Positions 40,246-51,109 are shown, counted from the stretch's first letter. The stretch is 64,000 nucleotides of DNA from Devosia sp. Root635 (GCF_001427605.1 NZ_LMGZ01000004.1:54299-118298); one strand, 5' to 3'. Numbers and translations are program-made. The notes: generated from the letters alone by a model not told the origin.

Positions 40246-41829
40246 ATGTCGAGACTACCGGTCCTGTCGGGCGCGATCTGCCTTGCCATCGGCTTCGGTG
40301 CCCCGGTCTTGTCTCAGGAGATCACCTGGCCGGTCGAGCTTTACGATCCCGCTGGTGCCGCCGAAACGCCGGTGCCAGCGGACCTGGTGCTGCCCATGCC
40401 CTGCGGGGGCGCCATGGCGTTCCAGAAGGTGGCGGTGCCGGTCAATATCGCCGATCCCCTCGATGACCGCCGCATTCGCGTCGGGCAGTCGCAGGCCGAA
40501 AGCGGCTTTGCCGATTATCTGCGTTCCGAATATATTCGTGGCGCCTTCGATGATCCGGCCGAAGGGGTCTCCTACTACTACATCGCCCGCTATGAGCTGA
40601 CACAGGGTCAGTATGCGGCTTTGTCGGGCAATTGCGCCGAACCGTCGCGGCGCGACCGCATCGCGAAAGGCGGGCTGTCCTGGTTTGACGCCGTTTCGCT
40701 CTCCCAGGCCTATTCGGAATGGCTATATGCCGAGGCGCGCGACGCGCTGCCGAGCCAGGCGGGCGCCGTCGCCTATGTGCGGCTGCCCACCGAGGTCGAG
40801 TGGGAATATGCGGTACGCGGTGGCGCGCGGGTCGATCCCGCCATCTTCCCGGCGCGGCGGTTTTTCGGCGATGGCGACTTGGGCGCCTATGCGGTGCATG
40901 TCGCTCCCGGCGCGGGCCGCGGCGAAGTCACGGCCGTCGGCCTGCGGGCGCCCAATCCGCTGGGCCTCTACGATGTTTACGGCAATGCCGAGGAGCTGCA
41001 GCTCGAGCCCTTTCGATTGAACGCGGTTGGGCGGCCTCACGGCCAGACCGGCGGGCTCGTCACGCGCGGTGGCTCGGCGCAATCGGCCGCCGAGCAGATC
41101 TACAGTGCCCAGCGCTCGGAATACCCATTGTTCAGCCCGGTGGATGGCAAGGCGCTGGCCAGCGAGGTCTTCGGGCTCCGCCTCGTGCTGACAACGAATA
41201 TTGCTGGTTCGGACGAGACCGTCGCTGCGATCCACGACCGCTGGGTGGAGCTGGCCGATGCGCCGGCACAGGACGAAGCCGATCCGCTGGCCAATCTTGC
41301 CGGACTGATCGAGGACGAATTGGACCCTCGCCGGCAAGAGGCGCTCACCGCGCTGCAGCACGAGTTCCGCACGGCGCAGGCAGCGGCGGAGGCGGCGCTG
41401 AACGAGGCGGCCAAATCGACCCTGCTGAGCGGCGCGGCCTTTGTCGGTGCCTTGGTCGACGGCAACGCCGAAATTCAGCGTCAGCAGGACAATGTCCGCG
41501 CCTTCGTCGACCGGATAAGGGTCAGTACCCCCGAGCAGCAGGTGAGTCTCACGGCGCAGGCCGAGATTATCGTGGCTCGCATGGAGGGCCTCCGGCAGGT
41601 GCAGCGCACCTATCTGCTGTCATTCCGCAGCGCCCTCGAGACCCTTGTGGAAGAATTGCCGCCCAGCCAACGCGAGGCGGCATTCCAATTGCTGACCGAC
41701 GAACTGTCCCAGGCGGGGCAGGGCCGGGTCTCCGGGCTCCTGCAATCGTTCTGGAACGATCTCGAGACCTATCTGACCCGGCCGGACATGAGCGACGGGG
41801 ATTTGCTGGCTCTGGCACTGGCGTCGTGA
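40246..41829 (+). CDS. exported formylglycine-generating-enzyme (SUMF1) domain protein
   Basis: A 527-residue protein with a signal peptide (LPVLSGAICLAIGFGAPVLS, cleavage before QEITW). The FGE-sulfatase domain covers about 105-325: YYIARYELTQGQYAAL, LSWFDAVSLSQAYSEWL, VRLPTEVEWEYAVRGG, NPLGLYDVYGNAEEL, VTRGGSAQS and FGLRLVL. No Cys is present in the part of the fold after RGGS where true FGE enzymes carry the catalytic pair, so it is probably a binding rather than an oxidising domain. The last 190 residues are helical and likely coiled. A GGGGAGGA ribosome-binding site precedes the ATG. It is the last gene of the srf operon, converging on the next gene ten bases away. Confidence 0.83.
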   Translation: MSRLPVLSGAICLAIGFGAPVLSQEITWPVELYDPAGAAETPVPADLVLPMPCGGAMAFQKVAVPVNIADPLDDRRIRVGQSQAESGFADYLRSEYIRGAFDDPAEGVSYYYIARYELTQGQYAALSGNCAEPSRRDRIAKGGLSWFDAVSLSQAYSEWLYAEARDALPSQAGAVAYVRLPTEVEWEYAVRGGARVDPAIFPARRFFGDGDLGAYAVHVAPGAGRGEVTAVGLRAPNPLGLYDVYGNAEELQLEPFRLNAVGRPHGQTGGLVTRGGSAQSAAEQIYSAQRSEYPLFSPVDGKALASEVFGLRLVLTTNIAGSDETVAAIHDRWVELADAPAQDEADPLANLAGLIEDELDPRRQEALTALQHEFRTAQAAAEAALNEAAKSTLLSGAAFVGALVDGNAEIQRQQDNVRAFVDRIRVSTPEQQVSLTAQAEIIVARMEGLRQVQRTYLLSFRSALETLVEELPPSQREAAFQLLTDELSQAGQGRVSGLLQSFWNDLETYLTRPDMSDGDLLALALAS

Positions 41830-41839
41830 GACGGCCGGT

Positions 41840-42487
41840 TCAGTGCCGGCTCAGGATATGGCTGCTGACGGCGTCGACATAGCGCCACAGCGTCTGGGCC
41901 TGTTCGGAGGTGACGACACCGTGCGCGGCTGCCTGGCGAATGACGTCGGTCACCTCCCGGGGCTGCAGATGGTCGGCATTGAAGCGGGCCCCGCCGTAGA
42001 CCGCCTGGGCAATCGGCGCCAGGCTCTGCAGATCTTCGGCGCATTGCCCGCCGACGATTGCTCCCCGGACCACGCTGCCCGCGGTTCCACCGATAAGCGC
42101 CCCCACGATGCCGTTCCCGCCGAGCTTTCGATCCAGCCAATAGCCGGCGGCCGCCGTGGCGACGGCCTCTCCCATGGCCCTGAGGGACTCGAAATCTTCA
42201 AAAAGCACTTCATGGAGCACGCGGTCGGCACAGAAATGGTGCCTGATGCTACCCGCACAGGCGCGGATTTGTCCCAGCGCGTCACCATAGGATACCGGCA
42301 CGCTCATCGCATCGCCCGTGGCAGATAGCGCTGCGGCAAGGGTCACCTGGCCAGATGACAAGGCAAGGTGAACGTTGCATCCCTCAATCCGATAGCCGGA
42401 CACCTGGGCCTGCGCCACAGGCGCGGTGCCAAATCCCACCAGGACGGTCAGAAAAGCGGCGACAAGACAATCTTTCAGCGGTTTCAT
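41840..42487 (-). CDS. exported glycine-zipper protein of unknown function
   Basis: A 215-residue protein with a signal peptide (CLVAAFLTVLVGFGTAPVAQ, cleavage near AQAQ). The middle has four Cys residues (EGCNVHL, RACAG, HHFCADR, GGQCAE) and a glycine zipper (LGGNGIVGALIGGTAGSVV, then AIVGG) that could insert in or pack against a membrane. The helical C-terminus (EQAQTLWRYVDAVSSHIL) is unassigned. It faces the srf operon and may belong to it functionally, but only position suggests this. No family recognised. Confidence 0.6.
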   Translation of the reverse strand: MKPLKDCLVAAFLTVLVGFGTAPVAQAQVSGYRIEGCNVHLALSSGQVTLAAALSATGDAMSVPVSYGDALGQIRACAGSIRHHFCADRVLHEVLFEDFESLRAMGEAVATAAAGYWLDRKLGGNGIVGALIGGTAGSVVRGAIVGGQCAEDLQSLAPIAQAVYGGARFNADHLQPREVTDVIRQAAAHGVVTSEQAQTLWRYVDAVSSHILSRH

Positions 42488-42602
42488 CGTGCACTCCCAA
42501 TATGTGAGTGCAGCCTAGGGCCATTTTGTCGGCTACTGAAATGACAGAGCTTGTGATCCCCACCTATGGAGAGACACCACCGCGATGCTGATTGAGGAGG
42601 AT

Positions 42603-42676
42603 TGGCTGGGGAACCTGGATTCGAACCAAGATTGACGGAGTCAGAGTCCGCTGTTCTACCGTTGAACTATTCCCCA
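42603..42676 (-). tRNA. tRNA-Gln (anticodon CUG)
   Basis: A complete cloverleaf can be folded: acceptor TGGGGAA/TTCCCCA, D arm GTTC-GAAC, anticodon stem GCGGA/TCCGT with loop CTCTGAC (anticodon CTG, reading CAG), T arm CTTGG-TTCGAAT-CCAGG, discriminator G, and CCA encoded. The tRNA 3' end points towards the srf locus. The flanking gaps (42488-42602 and 42677-42917) hold no gene. Confidence 0.96.
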
Positions 42677-42741
42677 GCAAGGGATCCGGGCTAGGGCCCG
42701 GCGGTATGGCGGGAGGCGTGTGACGCGTCCGGCGCGGGCAC

Positions 42742-42770
42742 TGCATAGACAATGCGGATTGAGATTGCAA
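42742..42770 (-). promoter_or_regulatory. candidate promoter of tRNA-Gln
   Basis: On the minus strand, TTGCAA, a 17-base spacer and TATGCA, about 65 bases before the tRNA 5' end. Confidence 0.4.
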
Positions 42771-42917
42771 GCGCATCCGACATGGCGGCCGCGCGTGACG
42801 CTGGCATTGCGCTTGGCGCCCCCTTGCACTACCGTCATTGGCGACACGCAATGAAGAGTGCGCTCGGGCGCGACTGGCTTGGCCAGTTCTGGCGACCGCG
42901 CACGACAGGAGATTTCT

Positions 42918-44102
42918 GTGACCGATTCCGATCGGTCCGCTGCCGGGCTTTCGTCACTTGACGAGCCGGCAATCCGTGCCCCGTCCGGTCCCGGACCGGC
43001 GGGGAGGGCAGGGGCTGACGCGCCTGTGCTCGCAGCGGACCAGCGGACTTCAGCCGCCACCAATCCGCGCAAGCATCGCGGCCCCCTCTATGCCGCGCTT
43101 GATCTGGGCACCAACAATTGCCGCCTGCTGATTGCCCGCCCGCATGATCACGGCTTTCGCGTGCTCGATGGCTTTACCCGGATCGTTCGGCTGGGCGAGG
43201 GGGTTTCGGTCACCGGGCGGCTGAGTGACGCCGCCATGGAGCGCACCGTGGAGGCTTTGCGCCAGTGCCGCAACAAGCTGCGGGAGCATCAGCCCGCGCG
43301 CATGCGCCTGATCGCCACCGAGGCCTGCCGCGCCGCCGAAAACGGGCCGGCCTTCCTGGCCCGGGTGAAAGAGGAACTGGGGCTCGATCTTGAGATCGTT
43401 GATCGTCGCACCGAGGCCGAGCTGGCTGTCACCGGCTGTGCCGACCTGATTGAGGGCAATGCCGCCGGCGCGCTGATGTTCGATATCGGCGGCGGCTCAT
43501 CCGAATTGGCCTGGCTCGACTTCCGCGGTGGCCGTCCCAGGGCGCAGGGCCGCATGTCGGCCTCGATCCGCTCCTGGCAGTCCCTGCCGGTGGGCGTGGT
43601 GTCCATTGCCGAGAAATTCGGCGGCGTCGATGTTACCGCCGAGGTCTTCGAGGCCATGGTGGCCCATGTCTCCGAGCATCTGCGCCAGTTCCGCGGCCGC
43701 GAAAAGCTGCGCCAGATGATCGCCACCCACCCCATGCACCTCATCGGTACCTCGGGTACCGTTACCACGCTGGCGGGCCTGCATCTGGGGCTGGAGCGCT
43801 ATGAGCGGCAGAAGGTGGACGGCCTGTGGATGAAGCGCGGCGAGGTCGATGACACCATGAAGGTGCTGCTGGCCATGCCGTTCGATCGTCGCGTGTCCCA
43901 TCCCTGCATCGGCCGCGACCGGGCCGACCTGGTGCTGCCCGGCTGCGCCATTTTCGAGGCCATAAGGCGGGAATGGCCGACCGATCGCGTGCGCGTGGCC
44001 GATCGCGGTCTGCGCGAGGGCATCCTGATTTCGCTGATGGACGCCGATCGCACCCACAGAAGCCCCTCACGCTATGTCAGGAGGAACGGCAATGGTGGAT
44101 AA
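42918..44102 (+). CDS. Ppx/GppA family exopolyphosphatase / pppGpp phosphatase
   Basis: A 394-residue member of the ASKHA-fold Ppx/GppA family. Phosphate-1 is [14 protein letters not shown] and phosphate-2 is [14 protein letters not shown]. The enzymes remove terminal phosphates from polyphosphate or pppGpp; which of these applies cannot be told here. The GTG start has AGGAG six bases upstream, which decides it over an earlier ATG. The first 50 residues are a Pro/Ala-rich extension before the conserved core. It overlaps the rlmE gene by 11 bases, a pairing common in alphaproteobacteria. Confidence 0.9.
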   Translation: MTDSDRSAAGLSSLDEPAIRAPSGPGPAGRAGADAPVLAADQRTSAATNPRKHRGPLYAALDLGTNNCRLLIARPHDHGFRVLDGFTRIVRLGEGVSVTGRLSDAAMERTVEALRQCRNKLREHQPARMRLIATEACRAAENGPAFLARVKEELGLDLEIVDRRTEAELAVTGCADLIEGNAAGALMFDIGGGSSELAWLDFRGGRPRAQGRMSASIRSWQSLPVGVVSIAEKFGGVDVTAEVFEAMVAHVSEHLRQFRGREKLRQMIATHPMHLIGTSGTVTTLAGLHLGLERYERQKVDGLWMKRGEVDDTMKVLLAMPFDRRVSHPCIGRDRADLVLPGCAIFEAIRREWPTDRVRVADRGLREGILISLMDADRTHRSPSRYVRRNGNGG

Positions 44103-44820
44103 AGCTCTCGGCACGGGCGGCCGCAAGTCCGACAAGGATCTCAAGATCCGGGTGAAATCGGCCAAAGGCCGCAAGGTCTCATCCACCAAGTGGCTGGAGC
44201 GCCAGCTCAACGATCCCTATGTGGCCCGCGCCCGCGCCGAGGGCTACCGCTCGCGCGCGGCCTTCAAGATTCGCGAGATGGACGAGAAGCACAAGCTGTT
44301 CCGCAAGGGCATGCGCATCGTCGACCTTGGCGCGGCCCCCGGCGGCTGGTCGCAGGTGGCCGCCAAGGCCATCGGCTCGACTTCTGCCAATCCGCTGATC
44401 GTGGGCATCGACTATCTCGAAATGGACCCCATTCCCGGCGTTATTCTGCTGCAGAAGGATTTCACCGAGGACGACGCGCCCGCGATGCTTATCGAGGCCA
44501 TGGGCGGCAAGAAGGTCGACCTGGTCATGAGCGACATGGCCTGGCCCACTACCGGCCATCGCCCCACCGATCACCTGCGCATCGTCCAGCTCATCGAGAT
44601 CGCCGCCGATTTCGCCATCGACGTGCTGGCGCCGAACGGGACCTTCGTCGCCAAAGTGTTCCAGGGCGGCACCGAGCATGAGCTGTTGCACATGCTCAAG
44701 CGCCACTTCAAGACCACCGTCCACGCCAAGCCCCCGTCCAGCCGCCAGGACTCGGCCGAAGCCTACCTCATCGCCAAGGGCTTCAAGGACAAGGTGGAGG
44801 CCGAAGAGACCGAGGACTGA
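44092..44820 (+). CDS. rlmE: 23S rRNA (uridine-2'-O)-methyltransferase RlmE (FtsJ/RrmJ)
   Basis: A 242-residue SAM-dependent enzyme that methylates U2552 of 23S rRNA on the large subunit. The SAM motif is [15 protein letters not shown]. The K-D-K-E catalytic set is visible as Lys in [12 protein letters not shown], Asp in VMSDMAWP, Lys in FVAKVFQGG and Glu in DSAEAYLI. A basic N-terminal extension precedes the core, as in other alphaproteobacterial forms. AGGAGG lies seven bases before the chosen ATG. Confidence 0.95.
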   Translation: MVDKALGTGGRKSDKDLKIRVKSAKGRKVSSTKWLERQLNDPYVARARAEGYRSRAAFKIREMDEKHKLFRKGMRIVDLGAAPGGWSQVAAKAIGSTSANPLIVGIDYLEMDPIPGVILLQKDFTEDDAPAMLIEAMGGKKVDLVMSDMAWPTTGHRPTDHLRIVQLIEIAADFAIDVLAPNGTFVAKVFQGGTEHELLHMLKRHFKTTVHAKPPSSRQDSAEAYLIAKGFKDKVEAEETED

Positions 44821-44851
44821 GCCTCTTCACCCTCCCCCAAGGGGGTGAGGG
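44821..44851. repeat. short palindromic element between convergent genes
   Basis: CCCCC-aa-GGGGG inside a C/G-run context (cttcaccctc, ggtgaggg). It looks like a shortened copy of the paired elements at 58.1 kb and may help end transcription of both rlmE and the MFS gene. Confidence 0.4.
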
Positions 44852-44854
44852 CCC

Positions 44855-46240
44855 TCAATGCGCGTGCGGCTCTTTCGTCAGCTGATGCCCGGCATCCTTC
44901 GGCAGGCGCATGAACATTGCCGTTGAAATGGCGCAGATCGCGCCCACGATGAAGAATGCCGCATGGAAGTCCGACAGCAGCAACTGTCCGTCGCCTCGCA
45001 GCACCTGCGACGCCTCCAGCACCCCACCGCCGACCGCAATGCCCATTGCCATCGTCAATTGTCCGGTCACCTGGCTGATGACATTGGCCTGGCCGGCATC
45101 CTTGTCATCGATATCGGCGAAGACGAAGACGCTTGATCCGGTCCAGAAGGTCGAGTTCCAGAACCCGGTAAACACCAGGATGCTGATGATCAGCGCCACC
45201 GACGTCTCGGGCGTGTAGAACCCCATCACCAGGATGCCGATAGCCGAAATACCGGTCGATATGGCCAGCGACAGCTTGAAGCCGAGCGCCTTGAAAATCC
45301 AGTCGGCGAAGAACTTGGCGATGATGGCGCCCAGCGCCCCGGCAAAGGTCACCATGCCGGATTCGAACGGCGTCATGCCGAAGATCAGTTGCAGCATCAG
45401 GGGAAACAGGAACGGCGTCGCCCCCTGGCCCAGCCGGAAGGCCGCCCCGGCCACGATGGCGCTACGAAAATAGGGAAAGCGGAACAGCCGCAGGTCGAGC
45501 AGCGGATACTCGGTGTTCAAGGCATGGCGCACATAGACCGCGCCGATGCCGACGCCGATCACCGTGGCGATCACCCCATAGATCGGCGGCAGCGCCGGCA
45601 GGCTGATGACCGACGTGCCGAAGGCGAACAGCGCGAACGCCGTTCCGGCCAACACGAAGCCGCCCATATCGATCCGGCGTGGCGCATTGCGCTGCGTCTC
45701 GGGCAGGAAACGGCCCACCAGCAGCACCCCGGCAATGCCGATCGGCACGTTGATGAGAAAGATCCAGTGCCAGCTCAGGAACGTCGTGAGAAAGCCGCCA
45801 AAGGGCGGCCCCATGATCGGGCCGATCAGCCCCGGAATGGTCAGCCACGCCATGGCATTGACCAATTGGTGCCGCGGCGTGGCCCGCACCAGCACCAGCC
45901 GTGCCACCGGCGTCATCATCGCCCCGCCCATGCCTTGGATAAAGCGGGCAATCACAAAGGCCAGCAGCGAGTCCGACACCGCGCAGGCCACCGAGCCGAT
46001 CATGAACACGACCATGGCCACGCGGAACACGTTGCGCGCGCCAAACCGGTCGGCCATCCAGCTCGAAATCGGGATGAAGATAGCCAGCGCTACCAGATAT
46101 GCCGTCAGCGCCAGCTTGAGTGAGATCGGATCGGTGCCGATATCCTCGGCAATGGTCGCCAGCGAGGTCGCAATCACCGTCGCATCCATGTTTTCCATGA
46201 ACAAGGCGGTAGCGAGAATGAGGGGGATGATGCGCGACAC
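44855..46240 (-). CDS. MFS drug-resistance-type transporter (DHA2/EmrB-like), copy 1
   Basis: A 461-residue inner-membrane protein with many hydrophobic helices and the motifs of 14-TM proton-driven exporters: motif A-like WMADRFGARN after TM2, motif C-like GPIMGPPFGGFLT, and the N-terminal ENMDATVIATSLATIA typical of EmrB relatives. The substrate is unknown. The upstream gene is a paralog in the same orientation, 24 bases away, so the two probably share a transcript. Confidence 0.88.
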   Translation of the reverse strand: MSRIIPLILATALFMENMDATVIATSLATIAEDIGTDPISLKLALTAYLVALAIFIPISSWMADRFGARNVFRVAMVVFMIGSVACAVSDSLLAFVIARFIQGMGGAMMTPVARLVLVRATPRHQLVNAMAWLTIPGLIGPIMGPPFGGFLTTFLSWHWIFLINVPIGIAGVLLVGRFLPETQRNAPRRIDMGGFVLAGTAFALFAFGTSVISLPALPPIYGVIATVIGVGIGAVYVRHALNTEYPLLDLRLFRFPYFRSAIVAGAAFRLGQGATPFLFPLMLQLIFGMTPFESGMVTFAGALGAIIAKFFADWIFKALGFKLSLAISTGISAIGILVMGFYTPETSVALIISILVFTGFWNSTFWTGSSVFVFADIDDKDAGQANVISQVTGQLTMAMGIAVGGGVLEASQVLRGDGQLLLSDFHAAFFIVGAICAISTAMFMRLPKDAGHQLTKEPHAH

Positions 46241-46264
46241 GGCAGCTTGCCGGGAAATTCCCGG

Positions 46265-47659
46265 TCACTCCTTTTGAACGGCGACGGCCTTGTGCCCGGA
46301 AACATTGCTTCCGGCATCTGCCGGCAGGCGCCAATAAATGAATGCGGCCAGGGCGCTGAGCCCCCCGACCACGAAAAATGCAATCTGGAAATCGATCAGC
46401 GCCAGTTCGCTCCCGCGCCACCGCGTGGTGAGCTCGAGCAATCCGCCGGCCACCGCCACGCCGAAGGCAACGCTCAATTGCTGGCACACCGCCACGATGG
46501 CCGTGGCCTGGCTGGCCTCCTCATCGTTGACATCGGCATAGCCGATGGCGTTGGAGCCGGTGAAGAACACTGATCGCAGGATGCCCCCGGCCAGCAGCAC
46601 CGCCATGATGACCGGCACCGGCGTATCCATGTTGAACAGGCCTTGCCCGGCGATCAGCAATCCGCCGAAAAAGGCCGCAAAGCCGAGCGTGCGCGGGAAC
46701 CCGAACCACGCATAGATCCGCTCGGCGATGAACTTGCTCATGATGGCGCCAATGGCTGAGACGAAGGTGATGGCCCCCGACTGGAACGGACTGAGCCCGA
46801 ACCCCAGTTGCAGCATCAGCGGCAGCAGGAACGGCACGGCGCCCACGCCGATGCGAAAGAACGATCCGCCGGTAATCGAGGACCGGAACAGCTTGTGGCG
46901 GAACAGTTGCGGGTCAAGCAGCGGAAATTCGGTGCGGCGCGCATGCAGCAGGTACAGGATGCCCGAGGTTACGCCCACGGCCAGCGTCAGGTAGCCATAG
47001 ATGATCGGCAGGGCCGGAAGGCTCACCACCGACAGCCCGAACACCGTCCCGGCAAACGCGATCCCCGCAAGCACGAAACCCACCAGGTCGATCGGCCGCG
47101 GATTACGGGCATCGGGAACGTTGAGGAAAATGCCGGCCAGGATGATCCCGGCAATGCCGATGGGGATATTGATCCAGAAGATCCAGTGCCAACTGAGATA
47201 GGTGGTCAGGAACCCACCGATCAGCGGCCCCGTCAGCGGCCCCAGCAGGGCTGGTACCGTCAGCCAGGCCATTGCCGAAACCAGTTCGTTTCGCGGCGTC
47301 GAGCGCACCAGCAGCAGGCGCCCCACCGGGGTCATCATCGAACTGCCGATTCCCTGGAAGAAGCGCGAGATCACGAACGTTTCGAGCGAGAATGCAAACG
47401 AGCAGGCCAGCGAACCCAGCATGAACACGAAGATCGCCAGCCGGAAGATGTTCTTGGCCCCGAACCGGTCGGCCATCCAGCCGCTGACCGGGATGAAGAT
47501 GGCGAGCGCCACGAAATAGGCCGTCAGCGCCAGCTTGAGCGCGATCGGCTCCGTGCCGATATCGGTGGCGATCGCCGGCAGCGACGTGGCGATGACGGTC
47601 GAATCCATCTGCTCCATGAACAGGGCGACCGCCAGGATGAGAGGTGTGACGCGGATCAC
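46265..47659 (-). CDS. MFS drug-resistance-type transporter (DHA2/EmrB-like), copy 2
   Basis: A 464-residue paralog of the downstream transporter, with the same motifs: EQMDSTVIATSLPAIATDIG, WMADRFGAKN and GPLTGPLIGGFLT. The frame is open up to 47773, but a GTG at 47659 gives a start (VIRVTPLILAVALF) that lines up with the beginning of copy 1. No good ribosome-binding site is visible for either. The duplicate pair may have different substrates. It is divergent from guaB. Confidence 0.85.
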   Translation of the reverse strand: MIRVTPLILAVALFMEQMDSTVIATSLPAIATDIGTEPIALKLALTAYFVALAIFIPVSGWMADRFGAKNIFRLAIFVFMLGSLACSFAFSLETFVISRFFQGIGSSMMTPVGRLLLVRSTPRNELVSAMAWLTVPALLGPLTGPLIGGFLTTYLSWHWIFWINIPIGIAGIILAGIFLNVPDARNPRPIDLVGFVLAGIAFAGTVFGLSVVSLPALPIIYGYLTLAVGVTSGILYLLHARRTEFPLLDPQLFRHKLFRSSITGGSFFRIGVGAVPFLLPLMLQLGFGLSPFQSGAITFVSAIGAIMSKFIAERIYAWFGFPRTLGFAAFFGGLLIAGQGLFNMDTPVPVIMAVLLAGGILRSVFFTGSNAIGYADVNDEEASQATAIVAVCQQLSVAFGVAVAGGLLELTTRWRGSELALIDFQIAFFVVGGLSALAAFIYWRLPADAGSNVSGHKAVAVQKE

Positions 47660-47789
47660 GATGTTGAACCGGGAGGAATCGAGGACGCCGCGACGAGGCG
47701 GCCGCCATACTATGGACGCCGCCGCCGCCGCTGAAAAGGCCAAACCAGAACTTGTATGGTAGATTAATGCCATGGTGGCGCGCCTTTAG

Positions 47790-49475
<1,686 letters not shown>

Positions 49476-49502
49476 GTCCAAACTGAGCTGCCCCACCCAC
49501 GA

Positions 49503-49601
49503 TGTCACCCCGGCCTTGAGCCGGGGCCCATCCCGAGATTTGCCCGCCGCCGCAAGGTGGATCGTGTTTCTTCAGAACGTCGGCTCAAGGCCGGGATGAC
49601 A
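49503..49601. repeat. inverted pair of REP-like elements
   Basis: Left copy tgtcaccccggccttgagcc (49503-49522) and right copy ggctcaaggccgggatgaca (49582-49601) are inverted near-identical copies. The sequence type (GTCATCCCGGCCTTGAGCCGGG) is, as I recall, a frequent intergenic palindrome in rhizobial relatives. Confidence 0.6.
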
Positions 49602-49631
49602 CCGAGTGCGGGAACGCCCAGATAAACAAAA

Positions 49632-49658
49632 CCCGCGGCTCCCACCGCGGGCTCTTTT
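49632..49658. terminator. bidirectional Rho-independent terminator between guaB and der
   Basis: Seven-base stem CCCGCGG/CCGCGGG with a six-base loop, followed by ctctttt on the plus strand. On the other strand the hairpin is followed by ttttgttt. It suits both convergent genes. Confidence 0.75.
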
Positions 49659-51109
49659 CACCCGATCTTCCGCTTGCCCTTGTCGTTATAGGGGTTCTCA
49701 CTGCCCCCGCGCACCCACAGGCGGATCGGCGTGCCCTTGATGTTGAACGCCTCCCGCAGCCCGTTGATCAGGTAGCGCTGATAGGCCATCGGCAGCACGT
49801 CCGGCCGCGAGGCGAACAGGATGAAGCTCGGTGGCCGCGTCTTGGCCTGCGTCATGTAGCGCAGCTTCAGCCGGCGCCCGGAAACGGCCGGCGGAGGATG
49901 CCCTTCGACCATGCCGGCCAGCCAGCGATTGAGCCGCGCCGTCGACACATGCGAATTCCAGCTTCGCTCGATGGCGAAGACGGCATCCATCAGCTTGTCG
50001 ATATTCTTGCCCGTCAAGCCCGACAGCGTCACCAGCGGCACGCCGCGCAACTGCGGCAGCAGCCGGTCGCATTCCTCGCGCAGCATCTTGAGATGCTCGT
50101 TCTTGTCCTCGATCAGGTCCCACTTGTTGACCGCGATGACCAGCGCACGGCCCTCGCGCTCGACCAGGTCGGCCAGCGCCAGGTCCTGCTTTTCGAAGGG
50201 AATCGTCGCGTCGAGCATCAGCACCACGACTTCGGCATACTGGATCGAGCGCAGGCTATCGCCCACCGCCAGCTTTTCCAGCTTCTCGGTGACGCGCGAG
50301 CGGCGGCGGATGCCGGCGGTATCGACCAGGTTGATCACCCGGCCTTCCCACTCCCACGGCACCAGGATGCTGTCGCGGGTAATACCGGCTTCCGGCCCCA
50401 CCAGCACGCGCTCCTCGCCCACCATGCGGTTGATCAGCGTCGACTTGCCGGCATTGGGTCGGCCCACAATGGCGACGTTGAGGTAGCGCTTGGGGTTCCA
50501 GCGCAGGGTCGCCTCGTCGCCTTCGCCCTCGAGCATATCCTCGGTGATGTCGATATCGGTCTCGGGCATCTCGTCGAGATCGCCGACCTCGATCGCCGCG
50601 CTCTCGGCATTCTTCCGGTCGATCGTCGCCGAGACGATGGAGTAGAGTTCCGACAGCCCCAGCCCATGCTCGGCGGACAGCGCGATGGCCTCGCCGAAGC
50701 CGAGCTTGAAGGCTTCCACCAGCCCGGCCTCGGCCGCGCCGCTCTCGGCCTTGTTGCCGACCAGATGCACGTCCTTGCCGGCCTTGCGCAAAACCTGCGC
50801 GAAGCGCTGGTCCAGCGGCACCACGCCGGCGCGGGCGTCGATCATGAACAGGATGACGTCGGCTTCCTTGATCGCCAGCTCGGTCTGCTGGCGCATCCGG
50901 TCTTCCAGGCTCCCGTCGGTCACGTCCTCGTAGCCGGCAGTGTCGAGAATGCGGAACGTCAGGTCGGCGATGCGGCCCTCGGCCTCGCGCCGGTCGCGCG
51001 TAACGCCCGGCGTATCGTCGACCAGCGCGATCTTGCGCCCGACCAGGCGGTTGAACAGCGTGGATTTGCCGACATTCGGACGACCGACAATGGCAACGGT
51101 GACGGTCAT
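49658..51109 (-). CDS. der: ribosome assembly GTPase Der (EngA)
   Basis: A 483-residue protein with two GTPase domains in tandem, unique to Der, and a C-terminal KH-like domain. G1 motifs are GRPNVGKST (8-16) and GRPNAGKST (second domain). G3 motifs are DTAGYEDV and DTAGIRRR, and G4 motifs are NKAE and NKWD. It works in 50S subunit maturation and is usually essential. The frame is open further upstream, but MTVTVAIVGRPNVGKS is the normal family start. A TPR gene lies upstream in the same direction, as in many bacteria. Confidence 0.96.
   Translation of the reverse strand: MTVTVAIVGRPNVGKSTLFNRLVGRKIALVDDTPGVTRDRREAEGRIADLTFRILDTAGYEDVTDGSLEDRMRQQTELAIKEADVILFMIDARAGVVPLDQRFAQVLRKAGKDVHLVGNKAESGAAEAGLVEAFKLGFGEAIALSAEHGLGLSELYSIVSATIDRKNAESAAIEVGDLDEMPETDIDITEDMLEGEGDEATLRWNPKRYLNVAIVGRPNAGKSTLINRMVGEERVLVGPEAGITRDSILVPWEWEGRVINLVDTAGIRRRSRVTEKLEKLAVGDSLRSIQYAEVVVLMLDATIPFEKQDLALADLVEREGRALVIAVNKWDLIEDKNEHLKMLREECDRLLPQLRGVPLVTLSGLTGKNIDKLMDAVFAIERSWNSHVSTARLNRWLAGMVEGHPPPAVSGRRLKLRYMTQAKTRPPSFILFASRPDVLPMAYQRYLINGLREAFNIKGTPIRLWVRGGSENPYNDKGKRKIG

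Noticed and set aside
42603..42676. tRNA-Gln as a proven attachment site of a genomic island
   Set aside because: There is no integrase and I found no repeat of the tRNA end at the far side of the srf locus. Kept only as a low-interest question.
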